A stretch of DNA of 64,000 nucleotides from the NCBI GenBank assembly GCA_016716405.1, contig JADJWK010000002.1:372001-436000 (forward strand). Direction: 5' to 3'. The stretch comes from Candidatus Melainabacteria bacterium. GTDB lineage: Bacteria; Cyanobacteriota; Vampirovibrionia; Obscuribacterales; Obscuribacteraceae. A program made the translations under genes and the position numbers. The notes beneath the pieces are model-generated. The model had not been told where the DNA came from and did no database searches. It worked only from the letters and a program-made list of their open reading frames with translations. This document shows positions 14,798 through 22,580 of this stretch, piece by piece; position 1 is the stretch's first letter, and each line of letters opens with the position of its first letter.

Positions 14798-17308
14798 GTG
14801 CTCGTCGAGATAAGGAGCAGGGGTTTGGGCTCTCCTGGCGATGAGAAGTGGAAGAGACCGGAATTGAGGCTCGGCGGCGAGCCGGAGCTTTCGCTCGATT
14901 CGGACAGCCCGGTCTCGGAAGAGCCGAAGTCGGAAGAGCTGAAGCCTGAAGCCGAGCGGATCGACGAAGATCCTTTCCGGCAGTACGGTCTCAGGCTTGA
15001 CGAGAAATACGAATTCATGGCTCTTCTGGGCGAAGGCGGCATGGGCAGGGTCTTCAAGGTAAGAGATCGGAGCCTGGGTAAGCATTTTGCCGTCAAGGCG
15101 ATCAGACCCGAGCTCCTGGAGGACAATGCCGCTCTCAAGCGTTTCGAGAGCGAGGCCACAGGAGCTGTGGGACTGAGCCATCCCAACCTTGTCTCGGTCT
15201 ACGGTATGAAAGTCACCGAGGACGGCAAACAGCCTTACCTGCTCATGGACTATTATGCCGGCAAGAGCCTGGCGGATCTCCTCAGTCTCGAAGTCAAGCT
15301 CGATCAGAGCCGGGCTCTCGCCATCTTTGTCCAGATCTGCGACGCGGTCCAGTATGCCCACGATCAGAAGGTGGTGCACCGGGATCTCAAGCCCGGCAAT
15401 ATTCTCCTGGTCAGAGAAAACGGTGTCAGCGATTTCGTCAAAGTCCTCGACTTCGGTATTGCGAGGATCATGACTGCGGCCGGGGCCACCACCCAGGGGC
15501 TTACTCAAGACCAGCAGATTCTCGGGAGTCCTGAGTATATGAGCCCGGAGCAGTGCCGGGGCGAGAAACCCGACAGCCGCTCGGACATCTATTCCCTGGG
15601 CTGTGTCATGTACGAGTCCCTGTCCGGAAAGCCGCCCTTTCGAACAGACAATCCGATCAAGACCCTGATGTGTCATGTCAACAACGAGCCCCGACCCTTC
15701 GAGCCGGCTCTCGGGGTGAGCCGGGAGCTCCTGGCTGTGGTGCTCAAGTGTCTGGAGAAGGAGCCGGAGAATCGCTATCAGAGCATGGCGGAGCTCAAAG
15801 AAGACCTGGAGCTGATTCTGGCCGGTGCCCGTCCCAGGCGGGCCGGGAGAGCCAGAATCAAATCTGGTTTCAAAGCTGGTTTCAAATCCGGCTTCAACGC
15901 AGGGATCACGCCTTCGTCGCGCAAGCGCTGGCGCGCATTCGTTGCCGCCGCCCTGGCAGTGCTGGTCGGCGCCGGTGTTCTGACCGTCGCCTACTCGGGT
16001 TTGAGCTCTCTCGGGAGCGCTGACGGCGAGCCGGAGCGCGACGATAGCACCAGGCTCACCTGGAGCCTGCCTCCTGCCGACATGAACGATCTCGACTCGA
16101 TGATGGCTTTTCTCGAGCGGGCTGCGGTTGAGTCGGGAGAGAGAGGCGGAGCCGGGGAGATAAGCGAAGCGCAGCTCGAATTGAGAGCTGCGGAGGCAAA
16201 GCGGCTCGCAGACGAGATGGTGGGGGTGATCGCATCCAGAGGTCCGAAAGTGATCCCGACTATGCTCAAGTATGTAGACAGCGACTACGAGCTGGTTCGC
16301 CGTTCGGTAGCCGCGGTTCTCGTGAAGCTCAATTCTTATTCGGCCGGTCCTCTATGCGATCTGGTGCTGAGCACGAAGCGAGGTGGACAGTACAGGAGAG
16401 CGGCGGAGGCTCTGTCCCTTCTCGGCAAGCCCGGTGCCGACGAGCTGGTGGGGCGGCTTGCTGCCGGTGATCCTGCTGCTTTGAAGATCATGAACAACCT
16501 CGCGCTTCTCCTGGCTCGCTCCGGAACCCCTTCCACCCTCGATGCCCGCAGCGGATCCAGGCTGGTGGCCTTTCTCGAGAGCGGCAGCGATGCTGCCAGC
16601 CGCCGTCTGGCGGCTCTCGCTCTCGCCTCTCCGGCCAGGAGCAACCAGGCTTTCAGAGAGGCCCTCATGCGGGTGGCATCCTCCGCCACCGACACCAATG
16701 TCAGGACCGCCTGTCTGTCTTCTCTGGGGGTAGCGGCGGACATCGATTCGAAGCGAATCATGCCGTTCATCTCCGGAATAATGCGAAGCGATCCAGACTC
16801 TTTCGTGCGCTATGCAGCCTGCCTCAATCTCATCGCCACGGGCCGTACCGATGAGGGCGAGCTGGCAGCCCTGGCCGGAGTCTCCTCCGAGAAAGCCGAT
16901 CCGCTGCTTGCCATGGCGGCGAGGACCGGTCTTGCTCTCGAGCAGGAGCCGCTATCGGACGGAGGGCTGCGCAATCCCCTGCCTCTTCCCCAGCGTGTCA
17001 ATCTGGGCGCCGACACGGAAGATCTTCAGGACCTGATCAAGCAGGCGCCTGCATGGCTCCTGTCCGTGCCCGAGAGCGAGGGAGCGACTCTGAGGGAGCC
17101 AGAGATGGCTGGATTCCTGATGGCTGTTCTCATCAGTCAACCCGATGGTCTGACTTTCGAGGAGGTGCTTGGAAAGCTCAGAATGATCGGCTATCAGGCG
17201 ACACCTTCCACGGCCTGGATTCTTCATAGATCCCTGACGAGCCCTGCCGGGGATCGCAGCGAGATCGTGGAAGCTCTGGGAGAACTGGCGGGGATCACTG
17301 TTTTCTGA
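14798..17308 (+). CDS. Transmembrane Ser/Thr protein kinase with HEAT-like extracytoplasmic domain
   Basis: 836 residues. An acidic N-terminal 70 residues lead into a complete PknB-like kinase domain: glycine loop LLGEGGMGRVF, catalytic Lys in HFAVKAI near 97, VVHRDLKPGN near 193, DFG in VLDFGIAR near 219 and the SPEYMSPEQ segment. A basic juxtamembrane stretch with a short tandem repeat leads to one membrane helix at about 378-400. The outer 430 residues carry HEAT/ARM-like helical repeats (VIPTMLKYVDSDYELVRRSV, GKPGADELVGRLAAGDPAA) rather than the PASTA domains of PknB. The GTG at 14798 has GGAG only 2 nt away; a TTG at 14825 with AGGAG is an alternative. It is divergent from dapL. Confidence 0.9.
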   Translation: MLVEIRSRGLGSPGDEKWKRPELRLGGEPELSLDSDSPVSEEPKSEELKPEAERIDEDPFRQYGLRLDEKYEFMALLGEGGMGRVFKVRDRSLGKHFAVKAIRPELLEDNAALKRFESEATGAVGLSHPNLVSVYGMKVTEDGKQPYLLMDYYAGKSLADLLSLEVKLDQSRALAIFVQICDAVQYAHDQKVVHRDLKPGNILLVRENGVSDFVKVLDFGIARIMTAAGATTQGLTQDQQILGSPEYMSPEQCRGEKPDSRSDIYSLGCVMYESLSGKPPFRTDNPIKTLMCHVNNEPRPFEPALGVSRELLAVVLKCLEKEPENRYQSMAELKEDLELILAGARPRRAGRARIKSGFKAGFKSGFNAGITPSSRKRWRAFVAAALAVLVGAGVLTVAYSGLSSLGSADGEPERDDSTRLTWSLPPADMNDLDSMMAFLERAAVESGERGGAGEISEAQLELRAAEAKRLADEMVGVIASRGPKVIPTMLKYVDSDYELVRRSVAAVLVKLNSYSAGPLCDLVLSTKRGGQYRRAAEALSLLGKPGADELVGRLAAGDPAALKIMNNLALLLARSGTPSTLDARSGSRLVAFLESGSDAASRRLAALALASPARSNQAFREALMRVASSATDTNVRTACLSSLGVAADIDSKRIMPFISGIMRSDPDSFVRYAACLNLIATGRTDEGELAALAGVSSEKADPLLAMAARTGLALEQEPLSDGGLRNPLPLPQRVNLGADTEDLQDLIKQAPAWLLSVPESEGATLREPEMAGFLMAVLISQPDGLTFEEVLGKLRMIGYQATPSTAWILHRSLTSPAGDRSEIVEALGELAGITVF
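15860..15895 (+). repeat. 12-bp tandem repeat inside the kinase gene
   Basis: Three near-identical 12-bp units (AAATCTGGTTTC, AAAGCTGGTTTC, AAATCCGGCTTC) plus a partial fourth. They encode Lys-Ser/Ala-Gly-Phe repeats just before the membrane helix, so copy-number change would alter the length of the basic juxtamembrane linker without shifting the frame. Confidence 0.75.
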
Positions 17309-17313
17309 CCATC

Positions 17314-18588
17314 TCAAACAGCCTGGCCTGCGGCATGGCCTGAGGACCAGGCCCACTGGAAGTTGAAGCCTCCGAGCCGGCCGGTGACATCCACTACCTC
17401 GCCGATGAAGAAGAGACCCGGGATTTTTTTTGCTGCCATAGAGCTTGAGCTCAACTCGGCGGTACTGACACCACCCCGGGTGACCTCGGCTTTCACATAG
17501 CCCACCGTAGAGACAGGCTCGATGGTGAATGTCTTGAGCTGCCGGCAGAGCAGATCGATATTGCGGTTGCTCATCTGGGCCAGGGGCTCGGACTCATCCA
17601 GAGCCAGGACCCCGGCGAGCTTCTGGCCGAAACGAGCAGGCAACCACTGGCTCAGGACATTCTTGATGTTTTTGCGCTCGCCTTCGCCGCGCATCTGTCT
17701 GAGGATCTCTCCTGGATCGGGTATGTCCGGACAGAAATCGATGGAGAGCTTTTCGCCTGGTCGCCAGTAGAGGGACGCCTGCAGGCTCGCCGGGCCGCTT
17801 AGACCCTTATGGGTGAAGAGGATGTTCTCCCGGAAGCTCACCGCGTCGACGCTTACCAGGGCATCGACGGCGATACCATAAAGATTGTCATAGGTCCTCA
17901 TATCTTTGCGGCTGAAAACGAAGCCGTCCAGGGCCGGTGCGGTCTCTTCGACGGCCAGTCCGAAATGCTCCGCGATGCTGTATCCGAGACCTGTGGCTCC
18001 GACTTTCGGGACGGAGAGACCGCCTGTTGCGATCACCAGAGATCGGCAGGCGAAAGTTCCCCGGCTGGTGCTCACCAGGAACATGTTGGGCTCCAGAATT
18101 CGGTCCGGCATCCCGAAATCCTTTGCTCCGTTTTCGGCTCTGAAATCGGGGCCCTGCTTTGCACCGCCGACATATCTGGCGATCGAGAGAATCCGGCAGT
18201 TCAGGACGATTCTGGCGCCGGCGTCTGAGCATTCTTTCTCAAGCATGTCGACGATCCGGCTTGCGGAGTCGTCGCAAAAGAGTTGACCGAGCTTTTTCTC
18301 GTGATACCGGATACGATTCTTCTCGACGAGCTCGATAAAGTCCCCGCATGTATAGCGGGAGAGGGCCGACTTTGCGAAATGCGGATTGCTCGAGACAAAA
18401 CAGTCGGGCTCGCAATAGAGATTGGTGAAATTGCAGCGACCGCCGCCGGAGATGAGAATCTTCTTCCCGAGCGTGTCGCTGTGATCCAGGACCACTACTT
18501 TGCGGCCTCTCCCGGCCGCCTGCATAGCGCACATCAGACCGGCAGCCCCGGCTCCGATTATGACAACGTCTGCAATTTCGGCGCTCAT
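17314..18588 (-). CDS. HI0933/YhiN-family FAD-dependent oxidoreductase
   Basis: 424 residues, cytosolic flavoprotein. The dinucleotide motif VVIIGAGAAGLMCAMQAAGR is at the N-terminus, followed by the family hallmark LGKKILISGGGRCNFTN. There are further ATGGLSVPKVGATGLGY in the middle and GGFNFQWAWSSGHAAGQA at the end, which closes the FAD site. This matches the HI0933/BaiN family, whose members include an enzyme of bile-acid dehydroxylation but mostly have no known substrate. Length fits the family (400-420). The stop lies 5 nt from that of the kinase on the other strand. The start has only a weak ribosome-binding site. Confidence 0.88.
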   Translation of the reverse strand: MSAEIADVVIIGAGAAGLMCAMQAAGRGRKVVVLDHSDTLGKKILISGGGRCNFTNLYCEPDCFVSSNPHFAKSALSRYTCGDFIELVEKNRIRYHEKKLGQLFCDDSASRIVDMLEKECSDAGARIVLNCRILSIARYVGGAKQGPDFRAENGAKDFGMPDRILEPNMFLVSTSRGTFACRSLVIATGGLSVPKVGATGLGYSIAEHFGLAVEETAPALDGFVFSRKDMRTYDNLYGIAVDALVSVDAVSFRENILFTHKGLSGPASLQASLYWRPGEKLSIDFCPDIPDPGEILRQMRGEGERKNIKNVLSQWLPARFGQKLAGVLALDESEPLAQMSNRNIDLLCRQLKTFTIEPVSTVGYVKAEVTRGGVSTAELSSSSMAAKKIPGLFFIGEVVDVTGRLGGFNFQWAWSSGHAAGQAV

Positions 18589-18623
18589 ACCGCCCGATCA
18601 TACTGGAACTATGGAAGTATAAT

Positions 18624-18992
18624 GTGGCGATGAGCAAACAATTACTGGATACATGTCTGGGCAGCCGCATCGAAGGAGCGGCCAGCAGTCTCGAGAATTT
18701 CGCCGTCAGGCTTGCCGGTGGCCGAGGCATCATTTTCGAGGCCAGCGGCAATCAGGCTTCCTACAGGGTCGCATGGAGAGTAGTGGACGGAGACAGCCTA
18801 CCCGATCTACATGAGGCGGTCTGCTCCGTGGACTGGTCCTGGATCGCCGGCTCCACCATCTCAGCATTTCATGAGGTCGGACCGGGAATCAGGCTGGAGC
18901 TCGAGCCTGCCGGCCCGCTCACGATCTCGACTGCCCTGTGGGAAGGCAAGCCTTTTCTTTCATTTCAACCTTACAGGCCTGCCAAGAAGTAG
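18624..18992 (+). CDS. Hypothetical protein
   Basis: About 122 residues from GTG at 18624, or 120 from the ATG at 18630, which has GGAAG further upstream. There is no signal peptide or membrane helix. The sequence alternates strands and turns (GGRGIIFEASGNQASYRVAW, IRLELEPAGPLTISTALWEG), suggesting a small beta-rich domain. No family recognised. It ends 23 nt before the TPR gene at 19016 and may be its operon partner. Confidence 0.6.
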   Translation: MAMSKQLLDTCLGSRIEGAASSLENFAVRLAGGRGIIFEASGNQASYRVAWRVVDGDSLPDLHEAVCSVDWSWIAGSTISAFHEVGPGIRLELEPAGPLTISTALWEGKPFLSFQPYRPAKK

Positions 18993-19015
18993 TTAGAGAA
19001 GTAGAGGACTCACGA

Positions 19016-20215
19016 ATGGTCAAGAGAACAGCCCTGGTCACCGCTCTTTCACTGTATATGGTGCTGGCTCCACTGCCGGCTCGGAGCCAGGCCGACGACT
19101 GGCGCAAATCAACCGATGCGGCGCTTTCAGCCTATAACGATGGCGACTTTCCGAAAGCCGAGAGCCTGCTCAAGAAAGCCCTGAGCGATGCCGAGCAGTT
19201 CGGCGAAGGCGATGACAGGCTCTTTCGCAGTCTCGACAATCTCGCTCTCATCTACTACAAAGAAGGCGATTTCGTGAAGTCGGAGCCTCTGCTCGAGCGA
19301 TCTCTCAAGCTCCGGGAAAAGAAATTCGGCAGCGAGAGCATCAAGATAGCCGACGGCCTGCACAACCTCGGTCTGCTATGCCTGAGCGAGGACAAGCTCC
19401 CGGAAGCCCGGGATCTTTTTACCCGCCTGCTTGCCATCAGGAAGAAAGCTCTGGGTGAAGAACATGAGCTGGTTGCCACCACCATGAACAACCTCGCCGA
19501 AGTCTATGATTTGATGGGCGACTACAAGAAAGCCGAGAAGATGCTGAGCACTGCACTTGCCATCAGAGAGAAGAAGTTCGGCGAGTTTCATGCGGACGTG
19601 GCCAATTCACTCAACAACCTGGCCGGTCTCTATATGGACAAAGAGGAGTACGATCGGGCCGAGCCTCTGCTCAAGCGCTCCCTGATTATTCAGGAAAAGG
19701 TCTCCGAGGACAAGAGTCGAGACACCGGACTATCGGCGGTGCTCAATAATCTGGCTGAGCTCTATGATGCCCGGGGCGATTTCAAGGCAGCGGAGCCGCT
19801 GCTCAAGCGCTCCCTGACCATAGACGAGAAAGCCTACGGTGCCAACCACCCCGGTGTGGCGAAGACCCTCAACAACCTTGCAGCCTTATACATAGACGAA
19901 GACCGTTTCGAGGATGCCAGACCCTGCGTCGATCGGTCTCTGAAGATCACCGAGAGCCTCGAGGATCCCGAGCACCCCGGAATGATCCAGAGCCTGGCGG
20001 AGGTTGCCGAGCTCTATGTCTCCAAAGGCAAGAGCGAGGAAGCTCTGCCCATCAGGGAGAGGATACTGCTATTGCAGGAGCGCCGGCTCGGCAAGGACAG
20101 CCCGGAGCTGGTGATGTATATCGAGGACTTCGCCGACACCCTCAAGGCCGCCGGGCAGAAGGAGAAAGCCCAGGAGCTCAAGCAACGCGCCCGGGATCTT
20201 AAAAAGAAGAAATAG
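19016..20215 (+). CDS. Secreted kinesin-light-chain-type TPR protein
   Basis: About 399 residues. I choose the ATG at 19016, which has GAGG eight bases upstream and opens with a signal peptide (MVKRTALVTALSLYMVLAPL, ending near ARSQA); the frame is open further upstream but that overlaps the preceding gene. The mature protein is a regular array of about eight 42-residue TPRs of the kinesin-light-chain type, for example VATTMNNLAEVYDLMGDYKK and VAKTLNNLAALYIDEDRFED. It ends in a Lys-rich tail. It probably serves as a protein-binding scaffold in the periplasm or at the surface; partners cannot be told from sequence. Confidence 0.85.
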   Translation: MVKRTALVTALSLYMVLAPLPARSQADDWRKSTDAALSAYNDGDFPKAESLLKKALSDAEQFGEGDDRLFRSLDNLALIYYKEGDFVKSEPLLERSLKLREKKFGSESIKIADGLHNLGLLCLSEDKLPEARDLFTRLLAIRKKALGEEHELVATTMNNLAEVYDLMGDYKKAEKMLSTALAIREKKFGEFHADVANSLNNLAGLYMDKEEYDRAEPLLKRSLIIQEKVSEDKSRDTGLSAVLNNLAELYDARGDFKAAEPLLKRSLTIDEKAYGANHPGVAKTLNNLAALYIDEDRFEDARPCVDRSLKITESLEDPEHPGMIQSLAEVAELYVSKGKSEEALPIRERILLLQERRLGKDSPELVMYIEDFADTLKAAGQKEKAQELKQRARDLKKKK

Positions 20216-20231
20216 AGTTCTCAATCAGGCA

Positions 20232-21059
20232 TCAATCAGGCAATAAATCAGACCGGCCCGATCCGATCAGGAATGCCCGGAAAAGCGCTTTCAGGTCGAC
20301 ACCGTCTTTGCTGTCCACCTGCTGGAAGGGCGCCCTTCGCCTGATCCTGGCTTGGTTGTCATTCTCGAGCTCCGGTCTGCCGTCCTGGTCGAAAGAGCGG
20401 GTCGATCCGAAAAGCTCGATGGTATCCACAGAGCCCGGGACGGGCCTGTAGATGGTGATGCTCTCCTGCTGGTAGGTTTTTTTGATCTTGCCGGTGGAGG
20501 GGTCCACCCGGACCGCCGTGACCGTGCTCCGGAATTCCACCCGGTCGGTGACTCCCTCGACGAAGTCTTTGCTCTTGACCAGGTGATACTCGTCGAGATA
20601 AGCGAGCCTGGTGCGCGACGTGTAAGGCGTGCCGGCATAGTGCCAGATCCCTCCCATCCGGTCTTTCTGCATGCCGTAGGCGAATTTGTGCACAGCCTTG
20701 AATCTTATGGGACTGGTAGAGGTCTTGCCGGTCTTGAAGTCGTGCCTTTTCACCGTGGTCTCTTCTTTCATCTGCCAGGTGCCTGCCATCCAGTCCGGAA
20801 TCTTCACCCAGTAATTGGAAGCCTGGTCTTGAGCGAGACCGCCCCGGTATATAGAGCCGGGCCTGAGATCGTCGCTGACGGAAGGCATAAGCTCCACATG
20901 CTGGATACCCGCCTCCAGTGTGCGCGCCCGGGCAGGAGGAAGAAAAGCCGGCAAGAATAGATTAAATGTCGCCAGAAGCAGGCAGATTATGCGGAAACTA
21001 CGCAAGCGCGGGGATTTTCCCCAATCGTCAAAAGCCCGACCAGTTCTTATGATGGACAC
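20232..21059 (-). CDS. Secreted hypothetical protein
   Basis: About 275 residues from a GTG at 21059; a TTG at 21005 is an alternative. Either places a membrane-type signal sequence at the front (RIICLLLATFNLFLPAFLPP then an ARA cleavage-like site). An ATG further out would overlap the antisense small gene at 21102. The mature part starts with RPGSIYRGGLAQDQ, then has WVKIPDWMAGTWQMKEETTV and a run of beta strands (VEFRSTVTAVRVDPSTGKIK, ESITIYRPVPGSVDTIELFG). It looks like a lipocalin- or DUF-type beta protein, but I cannot name the family. Convergent with the TPR gene, 16 nt apart. Confidence 0.68.
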   Translation of the reverse strand: MSIIRTGRAFDDWGKSPRLRSFRIICLLLATFNLFLPAFLPPARARTLEAGIQHVELMPSVSDDLRPGSIYRGGLAQDQASNYWVKIPDWMAGTWQMKEETTVKRHDFKTGKTSTSPIRFKAVHKFAYGMQKDRMGGIWHYAGTPYTSRTRLAYLDEYHLVKSKDFVEGVTDRVEFRSTVTAVRVDPSTGKIKKTYQQESITIYRPVPGSVDTIELFGSTRSFDQDGRPELENDNQARIRRRAPFQQVDSKDGVDLKALFRAFLIGSGRSDLLPD

Positions 21060-21101
21060 TGTAATCGACAAGCTCTCCGCTATCTTGAAGGAAACCCGGA
21101 C

Positions 21102-21248
21102 ATGGAAGCCAAAGTTAATTTTGAAGATGAAATCAACGCCGGTCAATCGGTCAGCGAGCCGGTGAAGGAAAGCGAGACCCAGGCTCTCCGATGCGAAAAT
21201 GGTGTCTGCGAGCTCACCTGGAAACCCGGCCGTCCGAAAGCTGCTTAG
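21102..21248 (+). CDS. 48-residue protein with CxxxxC-x3-W motif
   Basis: ATG at 21102, TAG at 21246-21248, with GAAGGA about nine bases upstream as a good ribosome-binding site. The first 25 residues are acidic and polar (MEAKVNFEDEINAGQSVSEP). The end carries Cys31 and Cys36 in RCENGVCELTWKPGRP. A Cys pair followed by Leu-x-Trp-Lys-Pro looks like a metal- or redox-active knuckle or a short interaction motif. It ends 44 nt before the PII-like gene in the same direction. I infer a real gene from the start signal, the motif and the position; function unknown. Confidence 0.65.
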   Translation: MEAKVNFEDEINAGQSVSEPVKESETQALRCENGVCELTWKPGRPKAA

Positions 21249-21292
21249 CGCTTTTGAATTCCAGGACTATGGAATTTTAGTACTATATAGGG

Positions 21293-21610
21293 ATGAAGCT
21301 GATATCTGCTGTAATCCGCCCCAAATCCGTCACCAGACTGGCAAGCATGTTGCGCAAAGCGAATGTGCCCGGTCTCACGGTCTTGAAAGCCCAGGGTTTC
21401 GGCCGCGAGTTCAAAGCCGCCGACGTCGAGATGGTGGGCATTCTCACCGAAAAGGCCAAAGTCGAGATCGCCGTGGAGGATGACGATCTCGATCGTGTGA
21501 TCAAGCTCGTCTACGACGCGGTGGGAACCGGTCGCGAGGGGGACGGCATAATCTTCGTTTTCGATCTGGTCAGTGTCACCAGGATCGAAGCCACAGAGTC
21601 GGAAGAATAG
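21293..21610 (+). CDS. Divergent PII-like signalling protein
   Basis: 105 residues with the PII ferredoxin-like fold: MKLISAVIRPKSVTRL, LTVLKAQGFGRE, KVEIAVEDDDLDRVI, TGREGDGIIFVFDLVSVTRI. Against GlnB the T-loop is about four residues shorter and lacks Tyr51. The Gln39 position is Glu, the Lys90 position (GDGKIFV in GlnB) is Ile, and the Arg103 position is Glu. ATP and 2-oxoglutarate sensing as in GlnB is therefore doubtful, and uridylylation is excluded. It could bind another ligand, like other PII-family offshoots. The small Cys-pair gene lies just upstream in the same direction. Confidence 0.83.
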   Translation: MKLISAVIRPKSVTRLASMLRKANVPGLTVLKAQGFGREFKAADVEMVGILTEKAKVEIAVEDDDLDRVIKLVYDAVGTGREGDGIIFVFDLVSVTRIEATESEE

Positions 21611-21613
21611 AGC

Positions 21614-21826
21614 TTATTTGTTGCCGGGCTTTTTGCGCTTCAGCTCTTCAATCTCGTTGAGCTTTGCTTTGGCGCGCATGCGTTTCTCGAGTTGCTCGGG
21701 AGAAAATGGATAAGCGCACCAACCTGCTTGATTGGTGGGACATGTGGAAAGCATCGACAGGCCTGGCTTTTTGGCTTTCTTGCCGGCGCCGGTCGTTTCT
21801 TTCGTCTTTGTCGAAGAACCTTTCAT
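21614..21826 (-). CDS. Small basic protein
   Basis: 70 residues. The ATG at 21826 has GAGGAG five bases upstream, which argues for a real gene. It has a Lys/Thr-rich N-terminus (KGSSTKTKETTGAGKKAKK), a central CPTNQAGWCAYPFSPEQLEK with two Cys eight residues apart, and a helical Lys/Arg/Glu tail. No family recognised. It is convergent with the PII-like gene, with stops 3 nt apart. Confidence 0.65.
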   Translation of the reverse strand: MKGSSTKTKETTGAGKKAKKPGLSMLSTCPTNQAGWCAYPFSPEQLEKRMRAKAKLNEIEELKRKKPGNK

Positions 21827-21910
21827 AGCTACTCCTCAGTAGTCCACTTGGTTCTAAAGTAGCACTAATCGGTATTTTCGGTGAGGCCTTGACAGAAAGT
21901 TTTTATGTAA

Positions 21911-22426
21911 TCAGTCGTCGCCCGGCTCCAGACCTATATCTTCATTCCATAAGCTGGGCCTTTCTTTGGCGAATTCGGCCAGCATCTGGAAACATTCATC
22001 GAGATCGAGGTCCAGGACTTTTATTCCGGCATCTTCCATGAGCTTTCGTGAGCTCGGAAAGGTCCTGTCCTCGCCGGCCACGACGATCGGCACCCCGAAC
22101 TGAATGGCTGCTCCGGCGCACATCGCGCAGGGCATCAGAGTGGAAAATAAAATCGTATTTTTATAGGTCTTCTGTCTTCCGGCTGCCCTCAAGCAGTCGA
22201 TCTCGGCATGAGCGGTGGGATCCCCGAACTGGATGCGGCGATTGTGGCCCCGGCCGACGATCTTGCCTTTGCGCACGAGGACAGAGCCGATGGGAATGCC
22301 GCCTTCTTCCATGCCGTTGCGAGCCTCGTTGATGGCTTCGCGCATGAAAGTCTCGATGTCGCCCGCCTCCGGCATATGGGCGCAATCTCTGGCGGTGCTC
22401 TTCTTGCTGCTTGATTTGGACGACAT
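21911..22426 (-). CDS. Cytosine/nucleoside deaminase (fungal Fcy1-like)
   Basis: About 171 residues from the ATG at 22426. Zinc-dependent hydrolytic deaminase fold with the proton-shuttle Glu in PTAHAEIDCL and zinc Cys residues in LMPCAMCAGAAIQFG. The N-terminus NEARNGMEEGGIPIGSVLV and the C-terminus FAKERPSLWNEDIG match the layout of yeast cytosine deaminase, which ends in a similar ERPxxWxEDIG. Cytosine to uracil is therefore the best guess, with guanine deaminase or tRNA adenosine deaminase as alternatives. It is divergent from plsC. Confidence 0.82.
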   Translation of the reverse strand: MSSKSSSKKSTARDCAHMPEAGDIETFMREAINEARNGMEEGGIPIGSVLVRKGKIVGRGHNRRIQFGDPTAHAEIDCLRAAGRQKTYKNTILFSTLMPCAMCAGAAIQFGVPIVVAGEDRTFPSSRKLMEDAGIKVLDLDLDECFQMLAEFAKERPSLWNEDIGLEPGDD

Positions 22427-22446
22427 AGCTATAGATCTTACTACCA

Positions 22447-22466
22447 AAGGGCTCTTAATAGCCCTT
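22447..22466. promoter_or_regulatory. 20-bp inverted repeat between deaminase and acyltransferase genes
   Basis: AAGGGCT CTTAAT AGCCCTT, a perfect 7-bp dyad with a 6-nt spacer in the divergent region, 20 bp outside the deaminase start. It could be an operator or a 5' UTR hairpin. Confidence 0.4.
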
Positions 22467-22580
22467 GAAAAGAGCCTGCTCCATCAGTCGGCAAACTGTG
22501 GGGAAAGGTTACCGGGCCTCGATCAGCGGCGATAGAGTGGCTACAGGTTGCTAATTCAGGAATTCATGGAGGAAAGACCG

